Below, one piece after another: positions 10,594 to 21,349 of a stretch of DNA of 64,000 nt. The notes under the pieces are model-generated. The model was not told where the DNA came from. It searched no databases and was given only the letters and a program-made list of their open reading frames with translations. The stretch's first letter is position 1, and the number at the start of each line of letters is the position of its first letter. Source of the stretch: Streptomyces sp. NBC_01478 (lineage in GTDB: Bacteria > Actinomycetota > Actinomycetes > Streptomycetales > Streptomycetaceae); contig NZ_CP109444.1 of the NCBI RefSeq assembly GCF_036227225.1, positions 1,178,001 through 1,242,000 of the forward strand, read 5' to 3'. The position numbers were made by a program, and so were the translations under genes.

Positions 10594-11976
10594 ATGCCGA
10601 AGACCGCACCTCTCCGCCTGAGCAGCCCCGGCGTCGACCGGCCTCCGGCCACGCTCGCCGGGCTGCTGCGCGAATGGCTGCCCGGGCAGCGCTGGTTCGC
10701 CGGCAAGGACCGGCCGGTGGCCGACCTCGATGTGCTGTCCACCACCGAGCTCTTCCCGGGCTGCCTCCATGTGCTGGTCCACGCCTCCCCCACCGGGGTT
10801 CCCGCTCCGGGCGGCACTCCCCCGCCCGGTGACTGTTACCAACTCCTGCTCGGCGTACGGGAACACGTCTCGCCGCGCCTTTCCCGGGCCTACATCGGCC
10901 GTGTGCGGGAAGGTCGGTTGGCCGGACTCGCGGTCTACGACGCGCTGCAGGATCCCCGGTCGGCGGAGTTGCTGCTGGAGCGGCTGCGGCATCCCGGTAC
11001 GACCGGTCCCCTGCACTTCGAGGCGGACCCGTCGGTGTCCGTGCCCGCCGGACTCGCGCCCCGGCTGTTGGGCGCCGAGCAGTCCAACTCCTCGCTGGTG
11101 TACGGCGACCGGTTCATTCTGAAGGTGTTCCGGCGCATCCAGCCCGGCGTCAATCCGGATCTGGAGCTGCCGGGGGCGCTGGCCGCGCAGGGCTGTACGC
11201 GGGTCCCGGCGCCGGTGGCGTGGTTCCGGACGGCCGAGCCGCGGGCCGCGACGCTCGGCGTGCTCCAGCCGTTCCTGCCGGACGCCTCCGACGGCTGGGC
11301 GCTCGCGCTGCGCGCCCTCGCCGCGGGTGACGAATTCACCACCGAGGCATACGAGTTGGGGCAGGCGACCGCCGAGGTCCATCTCGCGCTGACGGCGGCC
11401 TTTCCGTCCGGGGACGGAGGACCTCTCGCCGAGTACGACCGTACGGAGACAGCGACGGCGACGGCGATGACCGAACGGCTGGAGGCCGCCGCGCACTCCG
11501 TGCCCGCGCTGCGGCCGTTCGTACCCGGGCTGCGGACCGCGTTCGGCGCACTCGTCGGCCGGGATGCCGGGCCGCCCGCCCAGCGCGTCCACGGCGACCT
11601 CCATCTCGGCCAGGTGCTGCGGGCCGGCCGCGACTGGTTCGTCATCGACTTCGAGGGCGAACCGTCCAGGCCACTGGCCGAGCGGCGCAGCGCGCAGTCC
11701 CCCGTGCGGGACATCGCCGGCATGCTGCGCTCCTTCGACTACGCGGCCCGGCAGCGCCGCCCCTGGCGCCCGGAGTGGGCCCTCCGCTGCCGGGAGGCCT
11801 ACTGCGCGGGCTACGCGGCCCGGGCCGACTGGGACCCCCGCACCAAGCACGCCCTGCTGCGCGCGTACGAGACGGACCGCGCCGTGTATGAAGTGCTGTA
11901 CGAGGCCAGACACCGTCCGGACTGGCTTCCCGTACCCATGGCGGCGATCGAACGTCTCGCCGTCCGAGGAGGCTGA
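10594..11976 (+). CDS. mak: Maltokinase
   Basis: This 460-residue enzyme phosphorylates maltose with ATP to alpha-maltose-1-phosphate, the donor for GlgE. It has the aminoglycoside-phosphotransferase-like fold: an N-terminal cap with [18 protein letters not shown], a lysine in FILKVFRRI, the Brenner motif [11 protein letters not shown] and the metal-binding [26 protein letters not shown] is typical of maltokinases. ATG 10594 with AAAGGA at a spacing of 9 is preferred; the frame stays open upstream through the tandem repeat, and GTG 10570 would be an alternative. glgB starts 5 nt after its stop. Also called pep2 in actinobacteria. Confidence 0.95.
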   Translation: MPKTAPLRLSSPGVDRPPATLAGLLREWLPGQRWFAGKDRPVADLDVLSTTELFPGCLHVLVHASPTGVPAPGGTPPPGDCYQLLLGVREHVSPRLSRAYIGRVREGRLAGLAVYDALQDPRSAELLLERLRHPGTTGPLHFEADPSVSVPAGLAPRLLGAEQSNSSLVYGDRFILKVFRRIQPGVNPDLELPGALAAQGCTRVPAPVAWFRTAEPRAATLGVLQPFLPDASDGWALALRALAAGDEFTTEAYELGQATAEVHLALTAAFPSGDGGPLAEYDRTETATATAMTERLEAAAHSVPALRPFVPGLRTAFGALVGRDAGPPAQRVHGDLHLGQVLRAGRDWFVIDFEGEPSRPLAERRSAQSPVRDIAGMLRSFDYAARQRRPWRPEWALRCREAYCAGYAARADWDPRTKHALLRAYETDRAVYEVLYEARHRPDWLPVPMAAIERLAVRGG

Positions 11977-11981
11977 ACTCC

Positions 11982-14318
11982 GTGGCCCTGCACGACACTT
12001 CACCTCAGGAGACGGGCGGCCCGTCCACGACCGACGGTCCGGAGACGGGCGAGCCGATCGCGTCCACGACGCCGGGTGCCTGCGGCTCGACCGCACCTGG
12101 TGCACCGGAAGCGGACAGCCCGACCGCGCCCGTTCCGGTCCCCCCGAGCAGCGCGAGCGGCACCGCCTCACCCGCCCCCCTGGACCCGGCCGACCGCGAC
12201 CGTCTCCTCGCCGGTGCCCATCACGACCCGCACGCCCTGCTCGGCGCGCATCCGGTGCCGGGTGGGATCGCGTTCCGGGCGTTGCGGCCGTACGCCCGTG
12301 CCGTGAGCGTCGTGATCGGCGGGGTGCGCAGCCCGCTCGCCTCGGACGGGGGCGGGCTCTTCTCCGGTGTGCTGCCGCTCGACGCGCTGCCGGCGTACAC
12401 GCTGCTGGTGTCGTACGCGGAGGGGGACGAGCGCGAGGTCCACGATCCGTACGGCTTTCTGCCCGCCCTCGGTGAACTGGACCTGCACCTCGTCAAGGAG
12501 GGGCGGCACGAGGAGTTGTGGAAGGCGCTCGGCGCGGAGCCGATGACCCACGGCGGGGTGCCCGGCACCCGTTTCGCCGTGTGGGCGCCGAACGCCCAAG
12601 GGGTGCGTGTCGCGGGGGACTTCAGCTCCTGGGACGGGACCGCCTTCCCCATGCGGTCGCTCGGCTCGTCGGGGGTGTGGGAGCTGTTCCTGCCGGGTGT
12701 GGGCGAGGGCGCGCGCTACAAGTTCGAGATCACCTCCCGGAGTGGCGAGCGCTTCCTCAAGGCCGACCCGATGGCTCGCCGCACGGAGGTACCGCCCGCC
12801 ACGGCGTCCATCGTGACGGCCTCGCACTACGAGTGGGGCGACGAGGACTGGCTCGCGCGACGGACCGAAACCCCGGTCCACGAGGCGCCGTTCTCCGTGT
12901 ACGAGGTGCATCTCGCCTCCTGGCGAGCAGGATTGACGTACCGTCAGCTCGCCGTCGAACTCCCCGCCTATGTGAACGAACTGGGCTTCACCCACGTCGA
13001 GTTCATGCCGGTCACCGAGCATCCCTTCGGCGGTTCCTGGGGCTACCAGGTGACCGGCTTCTACGCCCCGACCTCCCGCCTCGGCACCCCGGACGACTTC
13101 AAGTTCCTCGTCGACGCCCTGCACCGGGCCGGCATCGGCGTGATCATGGACTGGGTTCCGGCGCATTTCCCCAAGGACGACTGGGCGTTGGCCCGGTTCG
13201 ACGGGGAGCCGTTGTACGAGCCCGGAGACACGCGGCGGGCCGAGCACCCGGACTGGGGGACGTACGAGTTCGACCTCGGGCGGACCGAAGTACGCAACTT
13301 CCTTGTGGCGAACGCCGTCTACTGGTGCCAGGAGTTCCACATCGACGGCCTGCGCGTGGACGCGGTCGCCTCGATGCTCTACCTCGACTACTCACGCGAC
13401 TCGGGCCAGTGGACCCCGAACGTGCACGGCGGGCGCGAGGACCTGGACGCGGTCGCCTTCCTCCAGGAGATGAACGCGACGGTGTACCGCCGGGTGCCCG
13501 GTGTCGTGACGATCGCCGAGGAGTCCACCGCCTGGGACGGGGTGACACGGCCGACCGACACCGGCGGGCTGGGGTTCGGGCTGAAGTGGAACATGGGCTG
13601 GATGCACGACTCGCTGGGCTACATGGCGCACGAGCCCGTCCACCGGAAGTTCCACCACCACGAGATGACGTTCTCCATGGTGTACGCGTACAGCGAGAAC
13701 TACGTCCTGCCGATCTCCCACGACGAAGTCGTCCACGGGAAGCGGTCGTTGGTGTCGAAGATGCCGGGCGACTGGTGGCAGCAGCGCGCCGACCACCGGG
13801 CGTATCTGGGGTTCATGTGGGCCCACCCCGGCAAGCAACTCCTCTTCATGGGCCAGGAGTTCGCCCAGGGCGCCGAGTGGTCCGAGTCCCACGGCCCCGA
13901 CTGGTGGCTCCTCGACCCGGCCTACGACGCCGCACCCGACCACCGGGGCGTCCAGCACCTCGTCCACGACCTCAACACGGTCTACCGCGCGACTCCCGCC
14001 CTGTGGCAGCGCGACACCGACCCCGGTGGGTTCCGCTGGGTGACGGGTGACGCGGCCGAGGACAACGTCTTCGCCTTCCTCCGCTACGACACCGACGGGT
14101 CCCCGCTGCTCGCCGTCAGCAACTTCTCCCCCGTCGTGCGCCACGACTACCGTCTCGGCGTCCCGGGCGACATCCCCGCCTGGCGGGAGAGCCTCAACAC
14201 GGACCGGGCCGTCTACGGTGGAAGCGATGTCGTCAATCCCGACCCGGTCAAACCGGAGGAAGGCCATATCCGGCTCACTCTTCCGCCCCTGGCGACGGTG
14301 TGGTTGACCCCTGGGTGA
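11982..14318 (+). CDS. glgB: 1,4-alpha-glucan branching enzyme GlgB
   Basis: This 778-residue enzyme adds alpha-1,6 branches to the glucan extended by GlgE. The first 60 or so residues are Pro/Ser/Thr-rich low complexity. Next come an N1-type domain, a CBM48 domain ([25 protein letters not shown]) and the GH13_9 barrel with D460 in [12 protein letters not shown]513 in TIAEEST and D581 in [10 protein letters not shown]. The start is GTG 11982 with AGGAGG 11 nt upstream. It closes the GlgE-pathway operon and is followed by a 153-nt gap with a modest hairpin. The low-complexity tail is longer than in many homologues and is likely disordered. Confidence 0.96.
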   Translation: MALHDTSPQETGGPSTTDGPETGEPIASTTPGACGSTAPGAPEADSPTAPVPVPPSSASGTASPAPLDPADRDRLLAGAHHDPHALLGAHPVPGGIAFRALRPYARAVSVVIGGVRSPLASDGGGLFSGVLPLDALPAYTLLVSYAEGDEREVHDPYGFLPALGELDLHLVKEGRHEELWKALGAEPMTHGGVPGTRFAVWAPNAQGVRVAGDFSSWDGTAFPMRSLGSSGVWELFLPGVGEGARYKFEITSRSGERFLKADPMARRTEVPPATASIVTASHYEWGDEDWLARRTETPVHEAPFSVYEVHLASWRAGLTYRQLAVELPAYVNELGFTHVEFMPVTEHPFGGSWGYQVTGFYAPTSRLGTPDDFKFLVDALHRAGIGVIMDWVPAHFPKDDWALARFDGEPLYEPGDTRRAEHPDWGTYEFDLGRTEVRNFLVANAVYWCQEFHIDGLRVDAVASMLYLDYSRDSGQWTPNVHGGREDLDAVAFLQEMNATVYRRVPGVVTIAEESTAWDGVTRPTDTGGLGFGLKWNMGWMHDSLGYMAHEPVHRKFHHHEMTFSMVYAYSENYVLPISHDEVVHGKRSLVSKMPGDWWQQRADHRAYLGFMWAHPGKQLLFMGQEFAQGAEWSESHGPDWWLLDPAYDAAPDHRGVQHLVHDLNTVYRATPALWQRDTDPGGFRWVTGDAAEDNVFAFLRYDTDGSPLLAVSNFSPVVRHDYRLGVPGDIPAWRESLNTDRAVYGGSDVVNPDPVKPEEGHIRLTLPPLATVWLTPG

Positions 14319-14323
14319 CCTGC

Positions 14324-14344
14324 TTCGGCGTCCGGCCGGCCGAA
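14324..14344. terminator. Possible terminator after glgB
   Basis: TTCGGC (14324-14329) and GCCGAA (14339-14344) make a 6-bp stem six nt past the glgB stop, followed by an A-rich stretch. It is weak, but it is the only hairpin seen between glgB and the ligase gene. Confidence 0.35.
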
Positions 14345-14471
14345 ATCACAAACTCCGCATGGGCAGTTCCTGGTTCCCCTCACCAAACGCTCACACCTGG
14401 GCTACATTCGAGCACCGTCGATAACAGTAATGATCGGCCAAGTCACGCCCCGTACAACCCAGGAGCAGCGC

Positions 14472-16376
14472 ATGCGCGACTTCGCCGTCGCTCCACCCCC
14501 CACCTCCACCCACAACGGCGGCCTCGCCGACAGCATCTTCGAGACCGCGGTCCTCAACCCCACCCTTCCGCTGATCGCGCGCCGGTCCGACCCGTCCTCC
14601 GAGGTGTGGGAGGAGGTGACCGCCGTGGAGGTGCGGGACGAAGTCGTCGATCTGGCCAAGGGGTTGATCGCCTCCGGGATCTCACCGGGCAGCCGGGTCG
14701 CGATCATGGCCCGCACCCGTTACGAGTGGACGGTGCTCAGCCACGCCCTGTGGGCGGTCGGCGCCGAGGTCGTGCCGGTGCATCCGACGTCCTCGCGGGA
14801 GCAGGTCGAGTGGATCCTGCGGGACGCCAACTGTGTGGCCGTGGTCGTGGAGGACGAGCAGGGCATCATGACCGTCGGCACGGTGTGTGCCGCGCTGCCG
14901 CTGCTGCGGCACGTCTGGCAGTTGGACGCCGGGGCCCTGGCCCAGATCGTCGAGCGGGGCACGTACATACCCCAGACCACGGTGGACTCGCTGCGCCGGA
15001 TCGTGATGCCGGACTCGACCGCGGTCATTGCCTACACCTCGGGCACCTCGGGCCGCCCCATGGGCTGCGCGCTGAGCCACCGCAGCCTCGCCAGCCCCTG
15101 CGACACGCTGCTCGCGGGCTGGTCGCACACGGCGGCGCTGCCGGGGGAACAGCCGGCCGTCCTGGCCTTCCTGCCCTTCTCGCACGTGTACGGCCTGATG
15201 ATCCAGGGGCTGTGCATGCGCGGCGGCTGGCTGATGGCCCACGAGCCGGAGATGACGGAGGCGGCGCTGGTGTCGGCGCTGCGCACCTTCCGGCCCACCT
15301 ACCTGTACGCCGTACCGTCCATCTTCGAGAAGATCTACAAGAACTTTCTCCGTACGGCCCAACAGCTCGGACGGGGCGCCCTGTTCGAGCGTGCCGCCTC
15401 GACCGCGCGGGAGTTCGCCACGGCCGAGGAGCGCCAGAGACTCGGCCGGGGTTCGGGCCCCAGCTTCGACCTGCGGCTCCAACACGCCCTGTTCGAGCGG
15501 ACGGTGTACCGCAAGCTGCGCGCCGGGCTGGGCGGCCGGGTGGTCCGCGCGACGTCGGGCGGCTCGCCCCTGAACCGTGAACTGTCCCTGTTCTACTCGG
15601 GTATCGGCATCCTCGTGCACGACGGCTACGGCCTCACGGAGACCGCCGGCGGGATCACGATGCAGCCGCTGGGCCGGGAGAAGATCGGCACGGTCGGGCA
15701 GGCGCTGCCGGGCACGGATATCCGGGTCGCCGAGGACGGGGAGATCCTGGTGCACGGCCCTTCGGTGTTCCAGGGCTACATCAACGACGAGCGGGCGACC
15801 CGGGCGGCGCTCAACGCGGGCTGGCTGGCCACCGGGGACATCGGGCGGCTGGACACCGAGGGGTATCTGACGATCACCGGCCGCAAGAAGGACATCATCA
15901 TCACCAGCAGCGGCAAGAGCGTCGCGCCCGCCGCGCTGGAGAACCGGCTGCGGATGCATCCCCTGATCCATCAGGCGGTGGTGGTCGGCGACGACCGTCC
16001 CTGTGTGGGGGCGCTGCTCACGCTGGACCCGGAGTTCGTGGCGCACTGGCGGGCCGGGCTGGCACTGCAGAGCGACGCGCGGGGCCGGGAGGCGCGGGAG
16101 GAGAACGCGCTGCGGGAGGAGATCACGCGGGCCGTGGCGGCCGCCAACAGCCCTGTGGGGCGCGCCGAGTCGATCCGGGTGTTCCGGGTGCTGCCGCAGC
16201 CGTTCGACGTCGCGGGCGGGCTGCTGACGCCGTCGATGAAGCTGCGCAGGGACGCGATCGTGCGGCACTACGCGTTCGAGATCGACGCGATGTACCAGGC
16301 ACGCGCGCGTGCCCCGCAGCAGTCGGCGGAGGAACAGCTCTCGGGCTGGGACGACGCGGACAACGTGTTCCGCTGA
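14472..16376 (+). CDS. Long-chain fatty-acid-CoA ligase (AMP-forming, FadD15/FAA1-like)
   Basis: This 634-residue adenylate-forming enzyme activates fatty acids to acyl-CoA through an acyl-adenylate. The P-loop-like motif is IAYTSGTSGRPMG (about residue 190), followed by HDGYGLTETAGG, the ATP-binding GDIGRLDTEGYLTITGRKKD and the C-terminal lysine region. In the P-loop motif the usual TSGTTGxPKG lysine is methionine (RPMG), a change worth noting though that residue is not strictly required. ATG 14472 has AGGAG at a spacing of 6. Activated products may feed membrane or triacylglycerol lipids; an exact substrate is not readable. It converges on a methyltransferase gene. Confidence 0.9.
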   Translation: MRDFAVAPPPTSTHNGGLADSIFETAVLNPTLPLIARRSDPSSEVWEEVTAVEVRDEVVDLAKGLIASGISPGSRVAIMARTRYEWTVLSHALWAVGAEVVPVHPTSSREQVEWILRDANCVAVVVEDEQGIMTVGTVCAALPLLRHVWQLDAGALAQIVERGTYIPQTTVDSLRRIVMPDSTAVIAYTSGTSGRPMGCALSHRSLASPCDTLLAGWSHTAALPGEQPAVLAFLPFSHVYGLMIQGLCMRGGWLMAHEPEMTEAALVSALRTFRPTYLYAVPSIFEKIYKNFLRTAQQLGRGALFERAASTAREFATAEERQRLGRGSGPSFDLRLQHALFERTVYRKLRAGLGGRVVRATSGGSPLNRELSLFYSGIGILVHDGYGLTETAGGITMQPLGREKIGTVGQALPGTDIRVAEDGEILVHGPSVFQGYINDERATRAALNAGWLATGDIGRLDTEGYLTITGRKKDIIITSSGKSVAPAALENRLRMHPLIHQAVVVGDDRPCVGALLTLDPEFVAHWRAGLALQSDARGREAREENALREEITRAVAAANSPVGRAESIRVFRVLPQPFDVAGGLLTPSMKLRRDAIVRHYAFEIDAMYQARARAPQQSAEEQLSGWDDADNVFR

Positions 16377-16392
16377 GGTCAGCGGCCGGGTC

Positions 16393-17217
16393 TCACTCCG
16401 GGCGGTGGGCGACGACCGCGAACATCGTCACGGACATGTGCAGCGCGCCCCGCTCGGCGGCCTCGGAGAGGTCGGCGTAGGCGCGGTCGCGCTGGGCCTC
16501 GGTCAGGGCGCCGCGGCGCACGGCGGACTCGCCGAGCATGCGGATCAGCGGCCAGGCCACCGACCGGTGGTCCTGGAGCAGCGCCTGCGAACCGCGGTCG
16601 TCGACGACGAGCCCGGCCGCGCTGAGCTGGCCGACGAGTCGGCGTCCCGAGTAGGGGTTGGCCGCCCCGGTGAGGGCGCCGGAGGTGAACGCGGCCGTGA
16701 CCTCGGGGTCCCCCGGGTGCAGGATCGTGGTCGCCCAGTCGGTGTCGAGGAGGGCCACGCGGCCGCCGGGGCGCAGTACGCGGGCCATCTCGGCGACCGC
16801 CTTGTCCGGCTCGGCGAGGTGCTGGAGCACCCGTTCGCACCAGACGACGTCCACGGAGGCGTCGGGCACGGGCAGGGACAGCGCGTCGCCGTCCGTGAAG
16901 CGGGCCGGGCTGCCGGCCTCCGCGGCCCGTTCCTCGGCGATCGCGCGCAGGCCGGGGTTGGGTTCGACGCCGAGCGCCGACCCGCTCGGACCGACCGCGG
17001 CGGCCAGTGCGCGGGTCGTGGACCCGGTGCCGGCCCCGATGTCGAGGGCGCGTTCCCCGCTGCCCGCGTCGAGTGCCTCGTGCGCCCATGCGCGCAGTCG
17101 TCGTACGCCTGGATTGGCTTCCTGGATGTCGAGCGCGGCCACCAGGCGTGTCACGTTGCCGGCGTCGATGTTCTGGGTGCGGAAGCCCGAGCCCGGATCG
17201 GGTTGAGTGTGCGACAT
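16393..17217 (-). CDS. SAM-dependent methyltransferase (UbiE/class I)
   Basis: This 274-residue protein has a class I Rossmann methyltransferase fold. Motif I is ALDIGAGTGSTTRALA (about residues 57-72), the acidic motif is LGVEPNPGLR, motif II is VDVVWCERVLQHL and motif III is VLRPGGRVALLDTDW. ATG 17217 is preferred to an in-frame start 45 nt upstream because family proteins begin close to the core. The C-terminal third is helical and probably binds the acceptor, which is unknown. It faces the ligase tail to tail and is divergent from the NADH dehydrogenase gene. Confidence 0.88.
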   Translation of the reverse strand: MSHTQPDPGSGFRTQNIDAGNVTRLVAALDIQEANPGVRRLRAWAHEALDAGSGERALDIGAGTGSTTRALAAAVGPSGSALGVEPNPGLRAIAEERAAEAGSPARFTDGDALSLPVPDASVDVVWCERVLQHLAEPDKAVAEMARVLRPGGRVALLDTDWATTILHPGDPEVTAAFTSGALTGAANPYSGRRLVGQLSAAGLVVDDRGSQALLQDHRSVAWPLIRMLGESAVRRGALTEAQRDRAYADLSEAAERGALHMSVTMFAVVAHRPE

Positions 17218-17476
17218 GGCCCGCACTCTACGGTCCGGATCGATCGTTGTCGGATCGTTCAAAGGTCGTTCGGGTACGTCATTTGTTCATGTGTCCGCGG
17301 CGTACGGAGGCCGTCGGCGGGGCATGCTGGTGCTCCGCGCGTTCGTCTGCCTGCCGCGCTCAACTGGCGGGACGGCTTCCGGCACGGTGGGATCGATGGT
17401 GGTGCGAGGCAGCGATCCAGGGCAGGCGTACGGCGTCGAGGCAGACCGCCCGGAGCCGCAGAAAGGGATGAACACC

Positions 17477-18844
17477 GTGACACGACCGAGGATCCTGGTG
17501 GTTGGCGCAGGCTTCGCAGGAGTGGAGTGCGTTCGCCGTCTGGAGAGGAAACTGACCCCTGAGGAAGCCGACGTCACGCTGGTGACGCCGTTCTCCTACC
17601 AGCTCTATCTGCCCCTGCTGCCCCAGGTCGCCTCCGGCGTCCTGACCCCGCAGTCGATCGCCGTCTCGCTGCGCCGCAGCAGCAAGTACCGCACGCGGAT
17701 CATCCCGGGCGGTGCGATCGGTGTGGACATCAAGGCCAAGGTCTGTGTGATCCGCACGATCAACGACGAGATCGTCAACGAGCCCTACGACTACATCGTG
17801 CTCTCCCCCGGCAGCATCACCCGTACTTTCGACATCCCGGGGCTGACCGATCACGCCTTCGGGATGAAGACCCTGGCCGAGGCCGCCTACATCCGCGACC
17901 ACGTCATCACGCAGCTCGACCTCGCGGACGCGAGCGACGACCCGGCGGAGAAGGCGTCGCGGCTGCAGTTCGTGGTGGTGGGCGGCGGGTACGCCGGCAC
18001 CGAGACGGCCGCCTGTCTGCAGAAGCTGACGCACGCGGCGGTCAAGCGCTACCCCCGGATCGACCCGGGTCTGATCAAGTGGCACCTCATCGACATCGCG
18101 CCGAAGCTGATGCCCGAGCTGGGCGACAAGCTCGGCAAGAGCGCGCAGGAGATCCTGACCAGGCGCGGTATCGACATCTCCCTGGGGGTGTCGATCGCCA
18201 AGGCCGGGCCGGAGGAGGTCACCTTCACCGACGGCCGGGTGGTGCCGACCCGGACGCTGATCTGGACGGCCGGTGTGGTCGCCAGTCCGCTGATCGCCAC
18301 GCTGGGCGCGGAGACGGTCCGGGGGCGGCTCGCGGTCACCGCCGACATGAACCTGCCAGGTCACGACGGGGTCTTCGCGCTCGGTGACGCCGGCGCGGTG
18401 CCCGACGAGGCCAAGGGCGGGGACGGCGCGATCTGCCCGCCGACCGCGCAGCACGCCATGCGGCAGGGCAAGGTGGTCGCCGACAACGTGATCGCGACCC
18501 TGCGCAACCAGCCGCTGAAGCCGTACGTCCACAAGGACCTCGGGCTCGTCGTGGACCTCGGCGGCAGGGACGCGGTGTCCAAGCCGCTGGGCATCGAACT
18601 GCGCGGCCTGCCCGCCCAGTTCGCCGCCCGCGGCTACCACTGGGCGGCACTGCGCACGAACGTGGCCAAGGTCCGCGTGGCGACGAACTGGACGCTGAAC
18701 GCGCTGGCCGGCGACGACTTCGTGCGCACCGGCTTCCAGGCGCGCAAACCGGCCACGCTGAAGGACTTCGAGTACACCGACTCGTATCTCTCGCCGGAGC
18801 AGGTGCGGGACCAGGTCGAAGGGGCCGGGACCAAGGAGCCGTAG
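17477..18844 (+). CDS. Type-II NADH dehydrogenase / NAD(P)-FAD oxidoreductase
   Basis: This protein of about 455 residues has two dinucleotide folds: RPRILVVGAGFAGVECVRRL at the N-terminus for FAD and FVVVGGGYAGTETAACL (about residue 155) for NAD(P)H. ALGDAGAVP near residue 310 is the second FAD contact. This architecture fits membrane-peripheral NDH-2 enzymes that pass electrons from NADH to quinone without proton pumping. GTG 17477 is chosen because GAAAGGG lies 7-9 nt upstream; ATG 17468 abuts that sequence and would have no spacing. The gap 17218-17476 upstream holds direct repeats of GATCGTT but no confident promoter. Confidence 0.88.
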   Translation: MTRPRILVVGAGFAGVECVRRLERKLTPEEADVTLVTPFSYQLYLPLLPQVASGVLTPQSIAVSLRRSSKYRTRIIPGGAIGVDIKAKVCVIRTINDEIVNEPYDYIVLSPGSITRTFDIPGLTDHAFGMKTLAEAAYIRDHVITQLDLADASDDPAEKASRLQFVVVGGGYAGTETAACLQKLTHAAVKRYPRIDPGLIKWHLIDIAPKLMPELGDKLGKSAQEILTRRGIDISLGVSIAKAGPEEVTFTDGRVVPTRTLIWTAGVVASPLIATLGAETVRGRLAVTADMNLPGHDGVFALGDAGAVPDEAKGGDGAICPPTAQHAMRQGKVVADNVIATLRNQPLKPYVHKDLGLVVDLGGRDAVSKPLGIELRGLPAQFAARGYHWAALRTNVAKVRVATNWTLNALAGDDFVRTGFQARKPATLKDFEYTDSYLSPEQVRDQVEGAGTKEP

Positions 18845-18891
18845 CATCGGTGGTACGGATCTTGAGGTGAACCCGGGGAGAGTACGGCGGC

Positions 18892-21141
18892 GTGAGGGCA
18901 GCGGGACGGGCGGCGTGGGCACGGCTGTGGGATCGCGTCGCGGCGTCCGATCCCGGACTGCTGCGGCTGACGGCCGGGCTGCGGACGGTGGCCTCGATCG
19001 CGCTCGCGCTGGCCGTGCTCTCCCTGCTGGACGCCTCGGTGCCCCATCTGGTGGCCGGGGCGATGGCGGCGATGGTCTCCACGTTCGCGATCCGCGAGAA
19101 GCAGCGCGCACAGCAGGCGGTGACGCTCGCGCTGGGACTGCCGGTGGCGCTGGCCTCGGTGTCGCTGAGCGCGCTGCTCAACTCGCGGGTGGTCGCCGGT
19201 GACGTCTTCTTCGTCCTGCTGATCTTCGGCGCGGTCTACAGCCGCCGGTTCGGCGAGCGCGGCACCGCGCTGGGGCTGATCGGCTTCCAGATCTACTTCC
19301 TGTCCCTGTTCGTCGGCGCGACCGTCTCCGCGCTGCCTCGGCTGTACGGCGTGATCGGCGTGGCCTTCGTGTGCAGTGCGCTGGTGCGGTTCGCGCTGGT
19401 GCCGGAGACGCCCACGGGGACGCTCGACCGGCTGCGGCGGGCGTTCCGGGCGCGGTTCGCCCAACTGGTCACCGCGCAGCTCGCGTTGCTCGACGCCGGT
19501 CCCGACGACATGGAGAAGGCCCTCACCGACGTACGGGAGGGCACCGCGCGGCTGCACGAGACGGCGCTGCTGATCCAGGGCCGGCTGGAGGACGGGACCT
19601 CCGACGAGACGGTGGCGCGGCTGGTGCAGCGCCGGATCGCGGACGCCGAGGTCGCGGCCGAGCGGCTGGGGCTCCTGCTGCTGACCGCGCGCAGCGCCGA
19701 GCGGGGTCACACGCTGACCCTGCATCTGCCGGGCGCGCCCGTCCCGTCGGCCGACCGGCTGCCGGTGCGGGACGAGTCCGCCGACACACTGCGGCGCGAC
19801 CTGGAGGCGCTGCACCTGCTCGTCCTGCGGCCCGTGGGCACGGACTCGGGCACCGGGCTGGCCCATGTGCGCAACCGGCTGCTGGGCTACCGCGAGGAGG
19901 AGAACCTGCCGCCCGCCCCGGACACCGTGCAGGACGTGTTCCGGGGCATCGGGGAGGCCGCGCGGGCGGTGCTGGGCCTGCGGATCGCCGTCGACGGGCC
20001 ACAGGACGAGTCGGAGGACACGCCCGCGACGACCCGTTCACGCGAGGAGCTGGACGCGGAGGACGTCGCCATCGCGGGCAGCGAGGAGGCCGAGGACGCG
20101 GAGCGCACCGGGTTGCGGCGGCCGACGACACGGGCGGCCGTGCAGGTGGCGGTGGGGTCGTCGCTGGCCATCATCGGCGGCGAGTTCCTGTCCAGTCAGC
20201 GCTGGTACTGGGCGGTGCTGACCTGCTGGATCGTGTTCCTCAACACCTCGTCCACGGGCGAGATCCTCGTCAAGGGCTACCGGCGGCTGCTCGGCACGGT
20301 CCTGGGTGTGGTGGCCGGTATCGGTCTGGCGGGCCTGGTCGGGCATCACACATGGACGGCGTTCGCGCTGGTGCTGCTGTTCATCTTCGCGATGTTCTAC
20401 ACGGCACCGCTGTCGTACACCCTGATGTCGTTCTTCGTCACCGCGATGCTGGGCCTGCTCTACACGCTGCTGCACACCTACAGCGCGTCGGTGCTGGTGC
20501 TGCGGATCGAGGAGACGGCGCTCGGCGCGGCCTGCGGGGTGGTCGCGGCGGCGCTGGTGCTGCCGGTGCACACGGACCGCCGTACGAACGAACTGCTCGG
20601 CACCGTGCTGGCCCGGCTCACGGACGTCACCGAGGCCGCCGTCGACCAGCTCAGCGGTGGGGCCGCGGCCGAACTGCTCGACAAGGCACGGGACTTGGAC
20701 CAGGCGCTGGCCGATCTGAGCGCCTCGACGCAGCCGCTGACCCATCCGATCACGCCGTTGCGGGCGCGCCGGGACACGGCCCGGTATGTGGTCGCGCTCC
20801 TGGAGACCTGCGCCTATCACGCGCGGTATCTGGCGGCGACCGCCGAGCTGCTGCCGACGCATCCGTCGATAGCGGCCGATCCCCGGCTGCGTGAGGCGGG
20901 TCGCCGGATCGTGCACAACATCGGGGTGATCGGCGCGCACGTCGCCGACGAGGACGGGGACGGTGCCGGCGAGATCGAGACCGGGCCGAGCATCGCGTCC
21001 CTGCTGCGGCCCGGGACGCCGGGGACCCCGCGCTACGGCCGGGTCACCGACCGCGTGCTGCGGCATCTGCAGCGCCTGGACGAGGCCGTGGTCGGCCTGG
21101 CCCGGCCGCTCGACGTGCCGATCGCGGCGCCGGCGGGGTGA
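18892..21141 (+). CDS. FUSC-family membrane protein (aromatic-acid/fusaric-acid exporter-like)
   Basis: This 749-residue inner-membrane protein has the twin layout of FUSC/YccS proteins: an N-terminal block of about six membrane segments (residues 25-170), a long helical cytoplasmic region (about 180-415), a second six-segment block (about 430-575, including SLAIIGGEFLSSQRWYWAVLTCWIVF) and a C-terminal helical domain. Family members export aromatic acids or other toxic organic acids. It starts with GTG 18892 after GGGGAGAG. The gene follows the NADH dehydrogenase by 47 nt in the same direction. The substrate is unknown. Confidence 0.87.
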   Translation: MRAAGRAAWARLWDRVAASDPGLLRLTAGLRTVASIALALAVLSLLDASVPHLVAGAMAAMVSTFAIREKQRAQQAVTLALGLPVALASVSLSALLNSRVVAGDVFFVLLIFGAVYSRRFGERGTALGLIGFQIYFLSLFVGATVSALPRLYGVIGVAFVCSALVRFALVPETPTGTLDRLRRAFRARFAQLVTAQLALLDAGPDDMEKALTDVREGTARLHETALLIQGRLEDGTSDETVARLVQRRIADAEVAAERLGLLLLTARSAERGHTLTLHLPGAPVPSADRLPVRDESADTLRRDLEALHLLVLRPVGTDSGTGLAHVRNRLLGYREEENLPPAPDTVQDVFRGIGEAARAVLGLRIAVDGPQDESEDTPATTRSREELDAEDVAIAGSEEAEDAERTGLRRPTTRAAVQVAVGSSLAIIGGEFLSSQRWYWAVLTCWIVFLNTSSTGEILVKGYRRLLGTVLGVVAGIGLAGLVGHHTWTAFALVLLFIFAMFYTAPLSYTLMSFFVTAMLGLLYTLLHTYSASVLVLRIEETALGAACGVVAAALVLPVHTDRRTNELLGTVLARLTDVTEAAVDQLSGGAAAELLDKARDLDQALADLSASTQPLTHPITPLRARRDTARYVVALLETCAYHARYLAATAELLPTHPSIAADPRLREAGRRIVHNIGVIGAHVADEDGDGAGEIETGPSIASLLRPGTPGTPRYGRVTDRVLRHLQRLDEAVVGLARPLDVPIAAPAG

Positions 21142-21169
21142 ACTCCTCGTGCCGGGGTAGGCGACGGGT

Positions 21170-21349
21170 ATGACTGATGTCGTGGACTCCGGCGAACTGT
21201 TGCGGCGCATCCAGCGGGCCCGGGCCTTCGCCGCCCAGGAGGCACACACGTGGTCGGAGCAGGGCGACCCCGTGCGGGAGGTGGCCTACGAGGTCGTTCT
21301 GCGGGTGCTGGACGAGATCGTGGCCCCCGGCCGGCCTGCCACGAAGTGA
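21170..21349 (+). CDS. 59-residue protein of unknown function
   Basis: ATG 21170 to TGA 21349 encodes a 59-residue acidic, helical peptide beginning MTDVVDSGELLRRIQRARAF and ending DEIVAPGRPATK. Codon usage shows the strong third-position G/C of neighbouring genes, which supports it as real. The upstream sequence has only a weak GGGT as ribosome binding site. It lies 28 nt after the FUSC gene and may be co-transcribed with it. No domain, cysteine motif or membrane segment is visible. Confidence 0.6.
   Translation: MTDVVDSGELLRRIQRARAFAAQEAHTWSEQGDPVREVAYEVVLRVLDEIVAPGRPATK

Noticed and set aside
9030..10817. Long minus-strand frame antisense to treS
   Set aside because: The plus-strand treS has all catalytic motifs; the antisense product has no recognisable domain.
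16370..16385. CCGCTGA-GG-TCAGCGG as a terminator between the ligase and methyltransferase genes
   Set aside because: The loop is only 2 nt and half lies in the coding end; it is probably a coincidence of the two gene ends.
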